62,762 nucleotides of DNA from Myroides phaeus (GCF_900099675.1 NZ_FNDQ01000017.1:1-62762); one strand, 5' to 3'; shown: positions 1 through 8,264, counted from the stretch's first letter. The notes: a model not told the origin generated them from the letters alone. Program-made: numbers and translations.

Positions 1-94
1 AACGACTATTTAATTCTTCAACTTTTGTAATATTGAAATGCTCTACCAAGTACTCAGGTAGGATTAGTTTTAGTATTTCTTTGCTATCCATCAT
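1..94 (-). CDS. Transposase N-terminal part, ISAon1-like, cut by window edge
   Basis: Reading the minus strand from the double ATG at 94-89 gives an open frame to the window edge, with the stretch LILPEYLVEHF near its start. This resembles the N-terminal proteins of ISAon1-type transposases, in which a short first protein precedes the catalytic one. Only about 31 residues are visible, so the catalytic domain is outside the window and activity cannot be judged. It borders the defence genes to its right, which fits an island edge. The family call rests on memory of the N-terminal motif and is moderate. Confidence 0.55.
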   Translation of the reverse strand, partial: MMDSKEILKLILPEYLVEHFNITKVEELNSR

Positions 95-209
95 GGTGCA
101 AATATATTATTTTACAACTTCCTCCCCAACTTTTGTGCTTGATCCGAAATTTATATGCATGGTCTTTCGAAAATAGTAATGATATTAAATAATATAATTA
201 ATTGACACT

Positions 210-818
210 GTGGATAAATCAAAATTTCTAAACACTATAGCCCAAAAAGGATATGATATAGGATTTGGGGCGAAAAAAAACTTTGCTTCTTTCGACATAC
301 TAAATAAACTACCTACATGGATAGGATTCATTTCACTAGCAATAGGTATAATACAAATTGCTTATGACAATCTTCCTTTAAACAAGGAACTTTCAATTTT
401 ATTAATTTTTATAGGAATTGCAATTATTTATATTGAACCATTTAGAAATAATATTGAACAATTTGAAAGCGAAGGAGTAAGATTAACAAAGTTATTTAAT
501 AAACTAAGGGATTTGTATTATTCTGTAGAAAGTGATAGTAATTATAGTTATTACCAGTATGAAAATAAATATCAAGATATTCTGAATGAATTTTACAGTA
601 ATTCTATAAGTAAACAAGTGTTTATGTCACAATGGTTTGCTCATTTTAAGTTCTTTTATGAATTACAAATAGATTGGATAGATAAGGAATTAAAGTTTAA
701 ATTCTTTAAAGATAAGATTCCCAATTCTTTAAAAATCTTTTTTTTTATAACATTTCTCTTAATAATACTATTCTTAATTTATGGACACAGAACAAATATT
801 TCAAGATTTTTCCAATAA
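210..818 (+). CDS. SLATT-domain membrane effector of a CBASS-like pair
   Basis: This 202-residue protein has two membrane segments near the N terminus (about residues 36-53 and 60-78), a helical cytosolic part containing FNKLRDLYYSV and QWFAHFKFFYELQ, and a third hydrophobic segment at about 173-192. That layout and those motifs fit SLATT proteins, predicted pore-forming effectors triggered by nucleotide signals. The start is GTG; no ATG lies upstream in frame. The 3' end overlaps the CD-NTase gene by 38 bases, which implies translational coupling. By family knowledge the effector would damage the inner membrane when its partner makes a cyclic nucleotide. The SLATT subfamily is not assigned with certainty. 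Confidence 0.75.
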   Translation: MDKSKFLNTIAQKGYDIGFGAKKNFASFDILNKLPTWIGFISLAIGIIQIAYDNLPLNKELSILLIFIGIAIIYIEPFRNNIEQFESEGVRLTKLFNKLRDLYYSVESDSNYSYYQYENKYQDILNEFYSNSISKQVFMSQWFAHFKFFYELQIDWIDKELKFKFFKDKIPNSLKIFFFITFLLIILFLIYGHRTNISRFFQ

Positions 819-2067
819 TTTAATTGTAAATAATCAAAAAAGTATTGAAAATAGATTTGGACTTATAATTCAAAGATTAAATAGTGATTTTCATAATTTA
901 GAATCTAAGACTGAAAATGGGATATATGTTGGAAGTTACGGTAGGACTACTGCGATAAATGGAGTTAGTGATCTTGATTTAATATTTGTGTTACCTGATA
1001 TCTTATACAGTCAATATAATGATAGACAAGGCAATAAACAAAGTCAACTATTACAAGATGTTAGAGATTCTATTAAAAAAACCTACCCTAGTTCAAAAGT
1101 TAGAGGTGATGGTCAAGTTGTAGTCATTGAATTTAAAAATGATTTTATTGAAGTATGCCCGTGTTTTTTAAAATCTGATGGAAGTTATACTTTTCCAGAC
1201 TCTAATAATGGTGGTACTTGGAAAAAAACAAACCCAATTCCCGAAGCACTAGAAATAAATAATTACAATAATCTATGTAACAAAAATCTTATCATTTTAT
1301 GCAGATATATTAGAGCTTGGAAAAACAAATGTGGTGTTAAAATAGGTGGATTGTTGATTGATACCTTAGTTTATGATTTTTTCAAATCGGATACTAAGTA
1401 CAAAGAATATACTTTTGAATATCACCACTTATTAATAAAGGATTTTTTCGAATATTTAGCAAATTTAAATGACAACAGAGTATACTGGTATGCTCCTGGT
1501 AGTAATCAACATGTATTTAAGAAAAATTCAAATTTTAGATCTAAAGCTAAAAAAGCTCTGAAAAATATAGAAGAAGCTATTGGGAAAAAAGATAACAAAA
1601 CAGTTTACGAAATTTGGCGTAGAGTTTTTGGCAGAATCTTTCCATATCCACAATCTATTAAAGAAGTTAGTTATAATTATTCTTTATCTGAAGAATATAT
1701 TGAAGATAAATATCCTCTGAATATATCTAATACTCTAAGAATAGATTGTCTTGTAAATCAATCCGGATTTAGAACAGAATTATTAAGACAAATTAATTTT
1801 TTAAGAAAGAAAAAAGAATTAATTTTTTATATTGATAAAACCGATGTTGTAGCACCTTTTGAAGTGTTATGGAAAGTAAAAAATGAAGGAGAAAAGGCTA
1901 AAGAGAAAAATTGTTTAAGAGGTGGAATTATTGATTCCAATATGGAACATAATAAGAGAAGAGAGAATTCAAACTTTGAAGGCATGCATTTTGTTGAATG
2001 CTATATTATAAAGAATGGATTTTGTGTTGCTAGAGATAGAATTGATGTACCTATAAGTGATGAATAA
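781..2067 (+). CDS. CD-NTase (SMODS-type cyclic oligonucleotide synthase)
   Basis: The nucleotidyltransferase signature is plain: G51-S52 followed by RTT, then SDLDL with D64 and D66 as metal ligands, and an acidic residue at E124 in the IEVCPCF strand as the probable third ligand. The C-terminal part (about 345-428) carries LWKVKNEG, LRGG, HFVECYIIKNGFCVA, typical of the sensor domain called AGS-C that follows SMODS enzymes. Such enzymes make cyclic di- or trinucleotides on phage infection and switch on the neighbouring effector, here the SLATT protein. No Cap2/Cap3 or HORMA/TRIP13 genes are adjacent, so this looks like a minimal type I CBASS. The third ligand being Glu instead of Asp is slightly unusual. 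Confidence 0.85.
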   Translation: MDTEQIFQDFSNNLIVNNQKSIENRFGLIIQRLNSDFHNLESKTENGIYVGSYGRTTAINGVSDLDLIFVLPDILYSQYNDRQGNKQSQLLQDVRDSIKKTYPSSKVRGDGQVVVIEFKNDFIEVCPCFLKSDGSYTFPDSNNGGTWKKTNPIPEALEINNYNNLCNKNLIILCRYIRAWKNKCGVKIGGLLIDTLVYDFFKSDTKYKEYTFEYHHLLIKDFFEYLANLNDNRVYWYAPGSNQHVFKKNSNFRSKAKKALKNIEEAIGKKDNKTVYEIWRRVFGRIFPYPQSIKEVSYNYSLSEEYIEDKYPLNISNTLRIDCLVNQSGFRTELLRQINFLRKKKELIFYIDKTDVVAPFEVLWKVKNEGEKAKEKNCLRGGIIDSNMEHNKRRENSNFEGMHFVECYIIKNGFCVARDRIDVPISDE

Positions 2068-2220
2068 AACACATTGCGAAACATTTAATAGCAAAGATGT
2101 AAAGAATGCTTTTCGAGTAGATTGCAAAGTAATGAGTAAGTATTAAAAGAAAATATTTAGTTTAAAAAAGAACCTTTAGATTCATCTCTAATAATTTAAA
2201 TTATGATAAAAATTGACATA

Positions 2221-2251
2221 AAAAAAGTAACTAATTTTTAGTTACTTTTTT
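2221..2251. terminator. Bidirectional hairpin terminator between convergent operons
   Basis: AAAAAAGTAACTAA at 2221-2234 pairs perfectly with TTAGTTACTTTTTT at 2238-2251 around a 3-base loop. It has U-tracts in both directions. It separates the CBASS pair from the convergent TAC operon and overlaps the stop codon of the SecB-like gene. Confidence 0.7.
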
Positions 2252-2675
2252 TATTAAATATTAAATCTTCTTGAAAAAGTTCACCTAGTTTTATAGGAGG
2301 TAGTATAAGTTTAGAAAATTCAGTATTGGCTGTTTTTGCCATTAACATACCTCTTGTTGCTCCCACTACAATTTCACCTAAACGACATAACTTTGCTGTC
2401 TCAATAATTATAGCTTCTTCTTTAATAAAATCATTCCATGTATTTTCGTCAAAACCAAAATAAAAAGTTGATTTTATTTTTAAAATTATATCACTATTAT
2501 TTTCAAACTTAACACTATGACTTAGTGCTAGTCTCTCATCTTTAATGTTAATTTTAACTTCTATACCTGTCTGAATCTGTAGTTCGCTCGAATTTTCAGG
2601 AAAAAATTCATCAAACAGTGCAAACTCTTCTATATCTCCCTTTAATAATTTAAATTTCATAGAATTTATCTTCAA
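2238..2675 (-). CDS. SecB-like chaperone, third gene of a TAC module
   Basis: This 145-residue protein is rich in beta strands and ends with an RGMLMAKTA...LILPPIKLGEL stretch that resembles the C-terminal part of SecB-like proteins. In toxin-antitoxin-chaperone systems a solitary SecB-like protein folds and protects an unstable antitoxin. It is the last gene of a three-gene minus-strand operon and its start overlaps the antitoxin gene by 26 bases; a second start at M6 (2660) is possible. The assignment rests on the motif plus gene order, and a structure prediction would settle it. Confidence 0.6.
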   Translation of the reverse strand: MKINSMKFKLLKGDIEEFALFDEFFPENSSELQIQTGIEVKINIKDERLALSHSVKFENNSDIILKIKSTFYFGFDENTWNDFIKEEAIIIETAKLCRLGEIVVGATRGMLMAKTANTEFSKLILPPIKLGELFQEDLIFNKKSN

Positions 2676-3123
2676 GTTTAATTTTGTTAAACTTCATTTT
2701 TTTACTCAAAGCATTTTTGGGAGAAAAACTATTCAGTAGTTCATTCATCCCACTTTGATCTTTAATCGTTAAATTAATTTGTTTTATTTGTACATAATCA
2801 TCTATACGGATATAAACGGATAAACTTTCTTTTTGACTATATATTTCTCTGTTTATTAGATTTATTTTAAGTACTTCTTCTATTTTTACAAGAGTTGAAA
2901 CCTTATAATCATCTCCTTTCAACATTTTACTAATACTCTGAGGAGTTATTTGGAGAAGATTAGCCAAATCTTGTTGATTTAAATTTTGCTTTTTTAACTC
3001 AAAGAAAATTTTAAAAGCAATTTTTTTTACTGTATGTTTTAATATTAAGTCAGAGTCAAAATCCTCTTCATGATAATGTGTAGATAAAGAATCTAAGTTA
3101 GATGTGTTTATTAAATCTTTCAT
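2650..3123 (-). CDS. XRE/HigA-like antitoxin with long C-terminal tail
   Basis: An XRE helix-turn-helix lies at about residues 35-90, with LNQQDLANLLQITPQSISKM as the recognisable core. A tail of about 65 residues follows, longer than in a plain HigA antitoxin. In TAC systems such a tail is the chaperone addiction segment that makes the antitoxin depend on its SecB-like partner, and that is my inference here. The gene sits 3 bases after the upstream toxin candidate and overlaps the chaperone gene. It probably represses its own operon, though no operator was identified. Confidence 0.7.
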   Translation of the reverse strand: MKDLINTSNLDSLSTHYHEEDFDSDLILKHTVKKIAFKIFFELKKQNLNQQDLANLLQITPQSISKMLKGDDYKVSTLVKIEEVLKINLINREIYSQKESLSVYIRIDDYVQIKQINLTIKDQSGMNELLNSFSPKNALSKKMKFNKIKLEDKFYEI

Positions 3124-3126
3124 ATT

Positions 3127-3651
3127 CTATGATTCTAAATAGTTATCAATAATATCTTCTTCTAAAAATTGTTTGCTAATTAAAAAATCTCGGCATTGAT
3201 CTAATACAATTAATTCTTCAGTTGTATCTTTATGTTTTTCCATTCTTAAAGTGAATTTTATAGCTCCACCAGTTATTATAAAAGAACTATTTTTAATTCT
3301 CAAAGCATAAAGTCTAAGTTTTGATAATCTATTCTCGCTTTTAATAAACACTTTCATTTTTGATTCCTCAAAGCGAGTAATTCTTTGTTTATAATTCTGT
3401 AGGCTTTCGAAAATTTCATATAAGGTATTGCTTTCGCACCCACACTTTATAATCTGACGAAAACTTTCTCTATCAGAGAAAATTTCATTAAAGAATTGAT
3501 CAATATCTTTTTCTTCAATAGAATTTTCTTTCGCTTTTGTATAAATATGCTCAAAATCTTGCCAATCATCCAACTTTTGAGTATAAATATCTTTTTTGTT
3601 ATTTTTTACAATTGCAAATAATCTTTCTGCAAAGATACACCTTATATCCAT
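3127..3651 (-). CDS. Putative toxin, first gene of TAC operon
   Basis: This 174-residue protein has a helical N-terminal half and a C-terminal core with RLYALRI, FIITGGAIKFT and a TTEEL stretch. The core reads like a small beta-sheet toxin of the RelE/HigB type, but I do not recognise an exact family and cannot point to catalytic residues. The toxin role is inferred from position: toxin first, antitoxin second, chaperone third is the usual HigB-type TAC order. The stop lies 3 bases before the antitoxin start. A phage-related regulator is the main alternative. Confidence 0.5.
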   Translation of the reverse strand: MDIRCIFAERLFAIVKNNKKDIYTQKLDDWQDFEHIYTKAKENSIEEKDIDQFFNEIFSDRESFRQIIKCGCESNTLYEIFESLQNYKQRITRFEESKMKVFIKSENRLSKLRLYALRIKNSSFIITGGAIKFTLRMEKHKDTTEELIVLDQCRDFLISKQFLEEDIIDNYLES

Positions 3652-3700
3652 AAAATCAACCTACAGGCTTATTAGTCTTTAGTTAAAAAAATATTAATCG

Positions 3701-3754
3701 AATATAACAAAAATCATTTAAAACAAACAAGGTTTAAATGATTTTTGTTATATT
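3701..3754. terminator. 22-bp perfect inverted repeat, probable terminator
   Basis: The arms at 3701-3722 and 3733-3754 are perfectly complementary over 22 bp around a 10-base loop. The hairpin lies just beyond the stop of the mobilization gene ending at 3761 and is followed on the minus strand by a T7 run about 16 bases later, so it fits a terminator for the mob genes. It also lies upstream of the TAC operon, where it could limit read-through. Confidence 0.55.
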
Positions 3755-3760
3755 AAATTT

Positions 3761-4111
3761 TCAAAGAGGGAAACGTAATATAATAATTATATAAATCTTT
3801 AAAAATAGACTAATTATAATTATCAAGTACAATAACCTATTAGAACTGCCTGCTTTATGAAATTTTAAAAATTCTTCATTGTTTTTTGTTATCTCTCGAT
3901 GAAATTGTTCAAATTCATTCTGTAATCGTTGTCGTTGTTCTTTTTCTATCTGTCGAAGTTCAGCAACATTTACTTTTACTTTGATATTGCTCAATTCCTT
4001 GATAGTATCTAAATTAGCTTTTTCACTTTGCTTTATCGTTTGTTCTAATTGTATGACTTGCTGAAGTAATATTTCGGTCATATCCGTGAGTTTAGGTTGG
4101 TTCTTTGCCAT
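3761..4111 (-). CDS. Coiled-coil mobilization accessory protein with C-terminal membrane anchor
   Basis: The 116-residue product has a long charged helical region (about 10-85, rich in E, K and Q, likely coiled coil) and one hydrophobic segment near the C terminus (about 94-112, LLYLIIIISLFLKIYIIIIL). It starts 3 bases downstream of the relaxase remnant. In Bacteroidota mobilizable elements a short coiled-coil protein of this kind often follows MobB-type relaxases. Its function is unknown. With a broken relaxase upstream it is probably a leftover passenger. Confidence 0.5.
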   Translation of the reverse strand: MAKNQPKLTDMTEILLQQVIQLEQTIKQSEKANLDTIKELSNIKVKVNVAELRQIEKEQRQRLQNEFEQFHREITKNNEEFLKFHKAGSSNRLLYLIIIISLFLKIYIIIILRFPL

Positions 4112-4114
4112 AGT

Positions 4115-4909
4115 TTATCTTTTTAGAGTTCTTCGTTTGCGTTTTTTCTGTTCATCATCTTCATCGTTACCGCCAAATTGTAAAACAGATAGCATACTAA
4201 ATAAAATAGATGTATCTGTTTTCCAATTCTGCATTTGCGGTTCGCTTAATTCTTGATTGGTAAATAGTTTATTTATTTCATCTTTAGGCTCTGAGCTTAC
4301 AGTGTTTTTAAATAACTCATTTAACTTAATATTTCGATCAACCTCACTTGCTTTTAAGTTTGTATTCGTTGGTAAATGAATAAAGCGATACCCTTGAATA
4401 TTACCCTGTTTATTTATCGTAGGCTTAACCTCAATTTCTTTTTCGAACATTAAGCGAATGTACTCTTGTAAATCATTTGGCTTCTGCTTTAAAACTTCCC
4501 TGTGAGCTGATTTAATAGCGTTTTTAGCTATTAAATTAGTATTGTTAGCTCTTTGCTTCTTGTTCTTATTTTCTTGTCGTATTGAAGTCCATCCGTATTT
4601 AAGTGCTATTTCGTGAGCTATTCTTTGAGCTTCAAACCCAATGTAATTATCTTTTAATACCTTTCCGTTTTCATCTATGCGATTGGCGATAATGTGAATA
4701 TGCTTGTGCTCTTTTTCTGTATGAACAAAAGCAATGTATTGAGCTTTAGTAGGATCGATTTGTAAACCAAGTAAAAACTCAACTGCTAATACTCGTAAAT
4801 CTCTATCACTCATCTTTTGACTATCTGCAATGGTTGGAGATATAACAGCCGATATTGTGTTGTTGTTACATTTACTATTGTAATTTTGTTGACAGCAGAT
4901 ATACTTCAA
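4115..4909 (-). pseudogene. Relaxase (MobB-like), 5'-truncated
   Basis: The frame contains the relaxase metal-binding motif HKHIHIIANR and flanking family sequence (NNNTISAVISP, SDRDLRVLAVEFL, GFEAQRIAHEIALKYGW). Family members carry roughly 50 more N-terminal residues including the nicking tyrosine, and these are absent. The apparent start is a TTG at 4909 inside the neighbouring DUF3853 remnant. Its first residues (MKYICC) are out-of-frame DUF3853 sequence, so the true homology begins near 4885. I conclude that a deletion removed the 5' end and the gene cannot nick DNA. Confidence 0.75.
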
Positions 4910-5085
4910 CCAAATAATTCGGCTATACCTCGTATTCCATAAACGTAACGTTTACTAAGGATGTCTTTTGATTGATTAGTAGAAGAATGAAGGGATTCGT
5001 TTACAGTTATTTCTTTTAATAAGTTTAATAACTCTTGTCCTGTCATTTGCCAAACAGGCTTTTCTTTAAATTCGTTTAAATACAT
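4906..5085 (-). pseudogene. DUF3853 protein remnant of a mobilizable element
   Basis: From the ATG at 5085 the minus strand reads 59 residues: LNEFKEKPVWQMTGQEL near the start and YVYGIRGIAELFG at the end. That end is the hallmark of DUF3853, a small helix-turn-helix protein of Bacteroidota mobile elements. A TGA at 4908-4906 stands where the family has a Cys codon, and family-like SISAVNKI continues after it. The frame then runs into relaxase sequence. Two lesions, a nonsense change and a deletion, have therefore inactivated this locus. Confidence 0.65.
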
Positions 5086-5430
5086 GTTATAAAGTTTTTT
5101 AGGTTATACAATTGTTGTGTTCGAACATTGTAAAACTACCTATCAAACTCTGTGATAGTATGTGATTAAAGAATAAAAAAAACAAATTAATTTATTGACA
5201 TTAAGATTATTGTGTATTTAAAAGTCTTTTAATGTGTGATTGGTTTTATAAGATGACTTTATAGCATCTAAAGATCCTTTAAACTTATAATTAATATAGA
5301 AATATGTATAAATATTAGCAAACTTTGGTTTTATAGACTCTTTATTCTCTTAATAGTTAGGAAATGATTAAATTCACCTGATTTTGAAATAATAAAAATA
5401 AAGTAATTATAATTTTTTAAATAGTTATAG
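5086..5430. other. 345-base non-coding stretch upstream of HEPN-RT cassette
   Basis: No plausible gene is present on either strand. The stretch is extremely AT-rich with a few short inverted repeats, for example CTATCA at 5140-5145 with TGATAG at 5153-5158, and AAAGTC at 5221 with GACTTT at 5255. It must hold the promoter of the HEPN-RT genes. Several defence reverse transcriptases use a non-coding RNA encoded beside them, so a template RNA here is possible but not demonstrated. Confidence 0.35.
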
Positions 5431-5934
5431 ATGATAAATTGGTTAAATCAGAGATATGACACTTCTTTTACAGAAAATAATATACAAAGCATTAAAGATT
5501 TTTTATTAATATGGAATCTATTTGAAGGTAAGTTTTTTGAAACAAGTTTTAGCATTGATAAACTAGAAAGGATATTAAAAAACACAGATATCGATATTAA
5601 TTGTTTTCTACCTTATTTAGAGTATTTCAAGAATCGTTATGTTAATCAGGAAGATAATACGATTAATGAACGATTCCGTTTTTTACATTTTAGAAGAAAT
5701 AATAGAGAAGATTTTGTTACAGAGGTGCTATTAAATAATAAAGACATACCTATTTATATAGAAACTAATACTCAATATGAAATAGTTTTAGCGATATCAA
5801 TAATTGTTTATAGGTTTCGAAATAATCTTTTTCATGGAATAAAAAACATTCAACATGTCGCTCAACAAGAAGAAAATTTTGTGACAGCAAATGGTTTTTT
5901 ACGAACTATAATTGAAACAATAGAAGATAATTAA
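5431..5934 (+). CDS. HEPN-domain protein paired with reverse transcriptase
   Basis: This 167-residue helical protein carries RFRNNLFHG near its C-terminal third, giving R130-x4-H135 with the Asn after Arg typical of HEPN RNases. The Arg, polar residue and His form the metal-independent RNase site in that superfamily. It lies 16 bases upstream of the reverse transcriptase gene in the same direction, so the two are very likely one operon. In the AbiA phage-defence protein a HEPN domain is fused to the C terminus of a reverse transcriptase; here it is separate and comes first. I infer an RNase effector or toxin controlled by the RT. The remainder of the protein matches nothing I know. Confidence 0.65.
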   Translation: MINWLNQRYDTSFTENNIQSIKDFLLIWNLFEGKFFETSFSIDKLERILKNTDIDINCFLPYLEYFKNRYVNQEDNTINERFRFLHFRRNNREDFVTEVLLNNKDIPIYIETNTQYEIVLAISIIVYRFRNNLFHGIKNIQHVAQQEENFVTANGFLRTIIETIEDN

Positions 5935-5950
5935 TTTAAGGCTTATCAAA

Positions 5951-7468
5951 ATGAGAGATTATAGTAGTTACATAGATGAAATTTCCGACATTGATTTATA
6001 TGAAGGCTTGGTAGGATATGGTCTTTTTGCAGAAAAGATACCAGATTTCTTAACTAGTATTGATTTTTTAGATTTTACTAATTCAATGACTTTTCCGATT
6101 AACAATAAACCTAAAGATTTTATTAGATATTCAAGCATGAGAAATATCAATATACTTAGACCTATGGCAATTCCGGAACCCTTTGCTTACGCTAATCAAG
6201 CTAAGTATTTAGCCAATAATTGGGATAAATTACAGGATTACTTCTTTGAAAAAACTAAAGATGATACATTTAAAATTAGTCGTATTCATCTACGTAAACT
6301 AAAGAATAGATCAGAATTGTTTGAAATGAATTATAAGAATTTCTCAAAAGATGGTGATCCAGAACAAGATATTGTTATAAAAAGTAAATATGTTGCATTA
6401 GCAGATATATCAAATTGCTTTCCAAGTATATATAGCCATTCAATATCTTGGGCTTTAGTGGGGAAAAGTATTGCTAAGTCTAAATCAAGTGACCAAAGTG
6501 AATGGTTTAATATAATTGATTTTAATACACGTAACTTAAAACATGGAGAAACTAATGGTGTTTTAATAGGTCCGCATTCCTCTAACTTGATATCTGAAAT
6601 ATTACTTGTCTCAGTTGACAATGAGCTTAGTAAACAAAAATTCAATTATATTAGAAATATAGATGACTATACATGTTATGTAAATTCATATGAAGAAGCC
6701 GATAGATTTTTTCTTTGCTTATCTGAAGAGTTGAAAAAGTATGAATTATCTTTAAATAGTAAAAAATCAAAAATAATCCCTCTCCCTCAAGCAAGCGTTA
6801 AAAAATGGGTTACTAAATTAAATCATTTTAATTTTACTAATACCTATCAAGTTGATAATGTAGAAGCGATTAGAGTTAAAGAGCTAAAAGGATTCATTGA
6901 TTTCGCTATTGAATTAATGTTAAACGAAGATTCTGACGTTTCAATTCTAAATTATGCAATTAAGATTATTTCTAATAAACACTTAGATAAAAACGCGAAA
7001 AATTATTACATAAAGCAAATTCATCATTTGGTTTTATTGTATCCTTATTTAGTACATATATTAGAAAGTAAAGTATTTGAGCCTCATGACATAAGTAAGG
7101 ATATTATTAGCAATATGGCTCACGATTTATATATATATGGAAGTAAAAAGAAAATATATGAGGCTTGTTCTTATGCTATTTATTGGGCTATTAAATATGA
7201 TTTTAAACTTGAAATTCCAACGATCAAAAAAGATGCTATTGATTCTTTAGATTGTATCTATTTAATGATAGCTTACTTATATGATAAGAAACATAACAAA
7301 AACGCATATTTAAAAGAATATAAAGAACTTTCTAAGTCCTTGAAAATAGATGATTTTGATAGGTATTGGTTATTTATCTATGAAACATTGCCACATACTG
7401 AATTATCGGATAATTTTAAAGCTTTAAAAAAGAAGAAAGTTTCTTTTATAAAGAAAGAATTTCTTTAA
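5951..7468 (+). CDS. Defence-type reverse transcriptase (Abi/DRT class)
   Basis: The 505-residue protein has RT motifs in order: RPMAIPEPFAY (about 70-80), catalytic D152 in YVALADISNCFPSIY, GVLIGPHSSNLISEILL (203-219), and the active-site doublet D238-D239 in YIRNIDDYTCY. The catalytic box reads NIDD where YxDD is common. After the palm and thumb comes a helical C-terminal half (about 290-505) with DFDRYWLFIYETLP near the end, similar in style to the helical repeats of Abi and DRT enzymes. It lacks maturase, integrase or retron-specific parts, so a phage-defence role is more likely than a group II intron or retron. The exact UG/DRT class is unresolved. Confidence 0.8.
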   Translation: MRDYSSYIDEISDIDLYEGLVGYGLFAEKIPDFLTSIDFLDFTNSMTFPINNKPKDFIRYSSMRNINILRPMAIPEPFAYANQAKYLANNWDKLQDYFFEKTKDDTFKISRIHLRKLKNRSELFEMNYKNFSKDGDPEQDIVIKSKYVALADISNCFPSIYSHSISWALVGKSIAKSKSSDQSEWFNIIDFNTRNLKHGETNGVLIGPHSSNLISEILLVSVDNELSKQKFNYIRNIDDYTCYVNSYEEADRFFLCLSEELKKYELSLNSKKSKIIPLPQASVKKWVTKLNHFNFTNTYQVDNVEAIRVKELKGFIDFAIELMLNEDSDVSILNYAIKIISNKHLDKNAKNYYIKQIHHLVLLYPYLVHILESKVFEPHDISKDIISNMAHDLYIYGSKKKIYEACSYAIYWAIKYDFKLEIPTIKKDAIDSLDCIYLMIAYLYDKKHNKNAYLKEYKELSKSLKIDDFDRYWLFIYETLPHTELSDNFKALKKKKVSFIKKEFL

Positions 7469-7509
7469 ATAGAGAAGATTATATGTATGTTGACAACGAG
7501 ACTATAATA

Positions 7510-7779
7510 TCATTTATGCCCGTAAGATTTGATTGTACTGAGTTTTAAATTAAGCTCAGTACAGACAAATTCTCTCCATTGGTCTTTGATTTGTTTGTCA
7601 ACTTTATCCGTATAAGGCTTTAACTCTTTAGCAAACTTGGTTACTTGCTTAAAAGACTGCGTAAAAGGAGCTTTAGGTTTTCTTCTATTTAAAATAAGAT
7701 AGAAGTCTTCAAAACTCAAATCATTAGTTGTGAAGCATTGCATCAAGATACACTCCTCATAAAGAAGGTTAACTTGCAT
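7510..7779 (-). CDS. Small hypothetical protein
   Basis: An 89-residue basic protein with no family I recognise. It contains FAKELKPYTDKVDKQIKDQW in a probable helical region. It lies 26 bases downstream of another unknown minus-strand gene, so the two may be co-transcribed, and it runs convergent to the reverse transcriptase gene. Base composition matches the AT-rich island, so it is likely accessory. It could be an element-borne regulator or a decayed fragment. Confidence 0.4.
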   Translation of the reverse strand: MQVNLLYEECILMQCFTTNDLSFEDFYLILNRRKPKAPFTQSFKQVTKFAKELKPYTDKVDKQIKDQWREFVCTELNLKLSTIKSYGHK

Positions 7780-7805
7780 ACTTGTAAAAATATCATCGTC
7801 TAAGT

Positions 7806-8234
7806 TTAATCGTTCCTATAGAAAATAGGGGGTAATCCAACCTTTGGCTTTACTGATAAAACTTTTAACAAACTACAATAGTCAGTTAGTAGATGAGTAT
7901 TCTTCTTTTCAAATTGGAGCTTTTCATTTCTAATTTTATCTAGTTCATTTTTAAAGTATTCAATGTCTACTTCGTTAAGATTCTTAGGCACTTCTAAAGG
8001 AATTTCCCTTTCTTGTACATGTTTTAAATCTTCAATAGCAAGTTTAATCTTGTCATCAAATAGATGTGATATATAAACCTTGTGATATAGTTTATATAAA
8101 TCTAACCTTTGTATTTGGGTATTATACTCTTCAAACAATAAATTAAGCTTGTCTATAATTAAAACGATGTTATATAAAGCTCCTTTTGAGAAGTTGTTAA
8201 TCACGTTATTGGACAAAATTCTTTCCAACAGCAT
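7806..8234 (-). CDS. Hypothetical helical protein
   Basis: This 142-residue protein appears almost wholly alpha-helical, with a charged, likely coiled-coil stretch in its second half (around EYFKNELDKIRNEKLQFEKK). I do not recognise a family. It is divergent from the small ORF region at 8265 and upstream of the 89-residue gene. Position suggests cargo of the mobilizable element or part of the defence island, but nothing in the sequence gives a function. Confidence 0.45.
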   Translation of the reverse strand: MLLERILSNNVINNFSKGALYNIVLIIDKLNLLFEEYNTQIQRLDLYKLYHKVYISHLFDDKIKLAIEDLKHVQEREIPLEVPKNLNEVDIEYFKNELDKIRNEKLQFEKKNTHLLTDYCSLLKVLSVKPKVGLPPIFYRND

Positions 8235-8264
8235 CTTTACGATTTAAATGACGAAATCCTAATT

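Noticed and set aside
5968..6645. Minus-strand open frames inside the reverse transcriptase gene
   Set aside because: They are antisense to conserved RT motifs and have no family-like sequence.
5951..7468. Group II intron maturase or retron RT
   Set aside because: No maturase X or endonuclease domain and no retron-type VTG or NAXXH context was visible; the C-terminal part is long and helical as in Abi/DRT enzymes.
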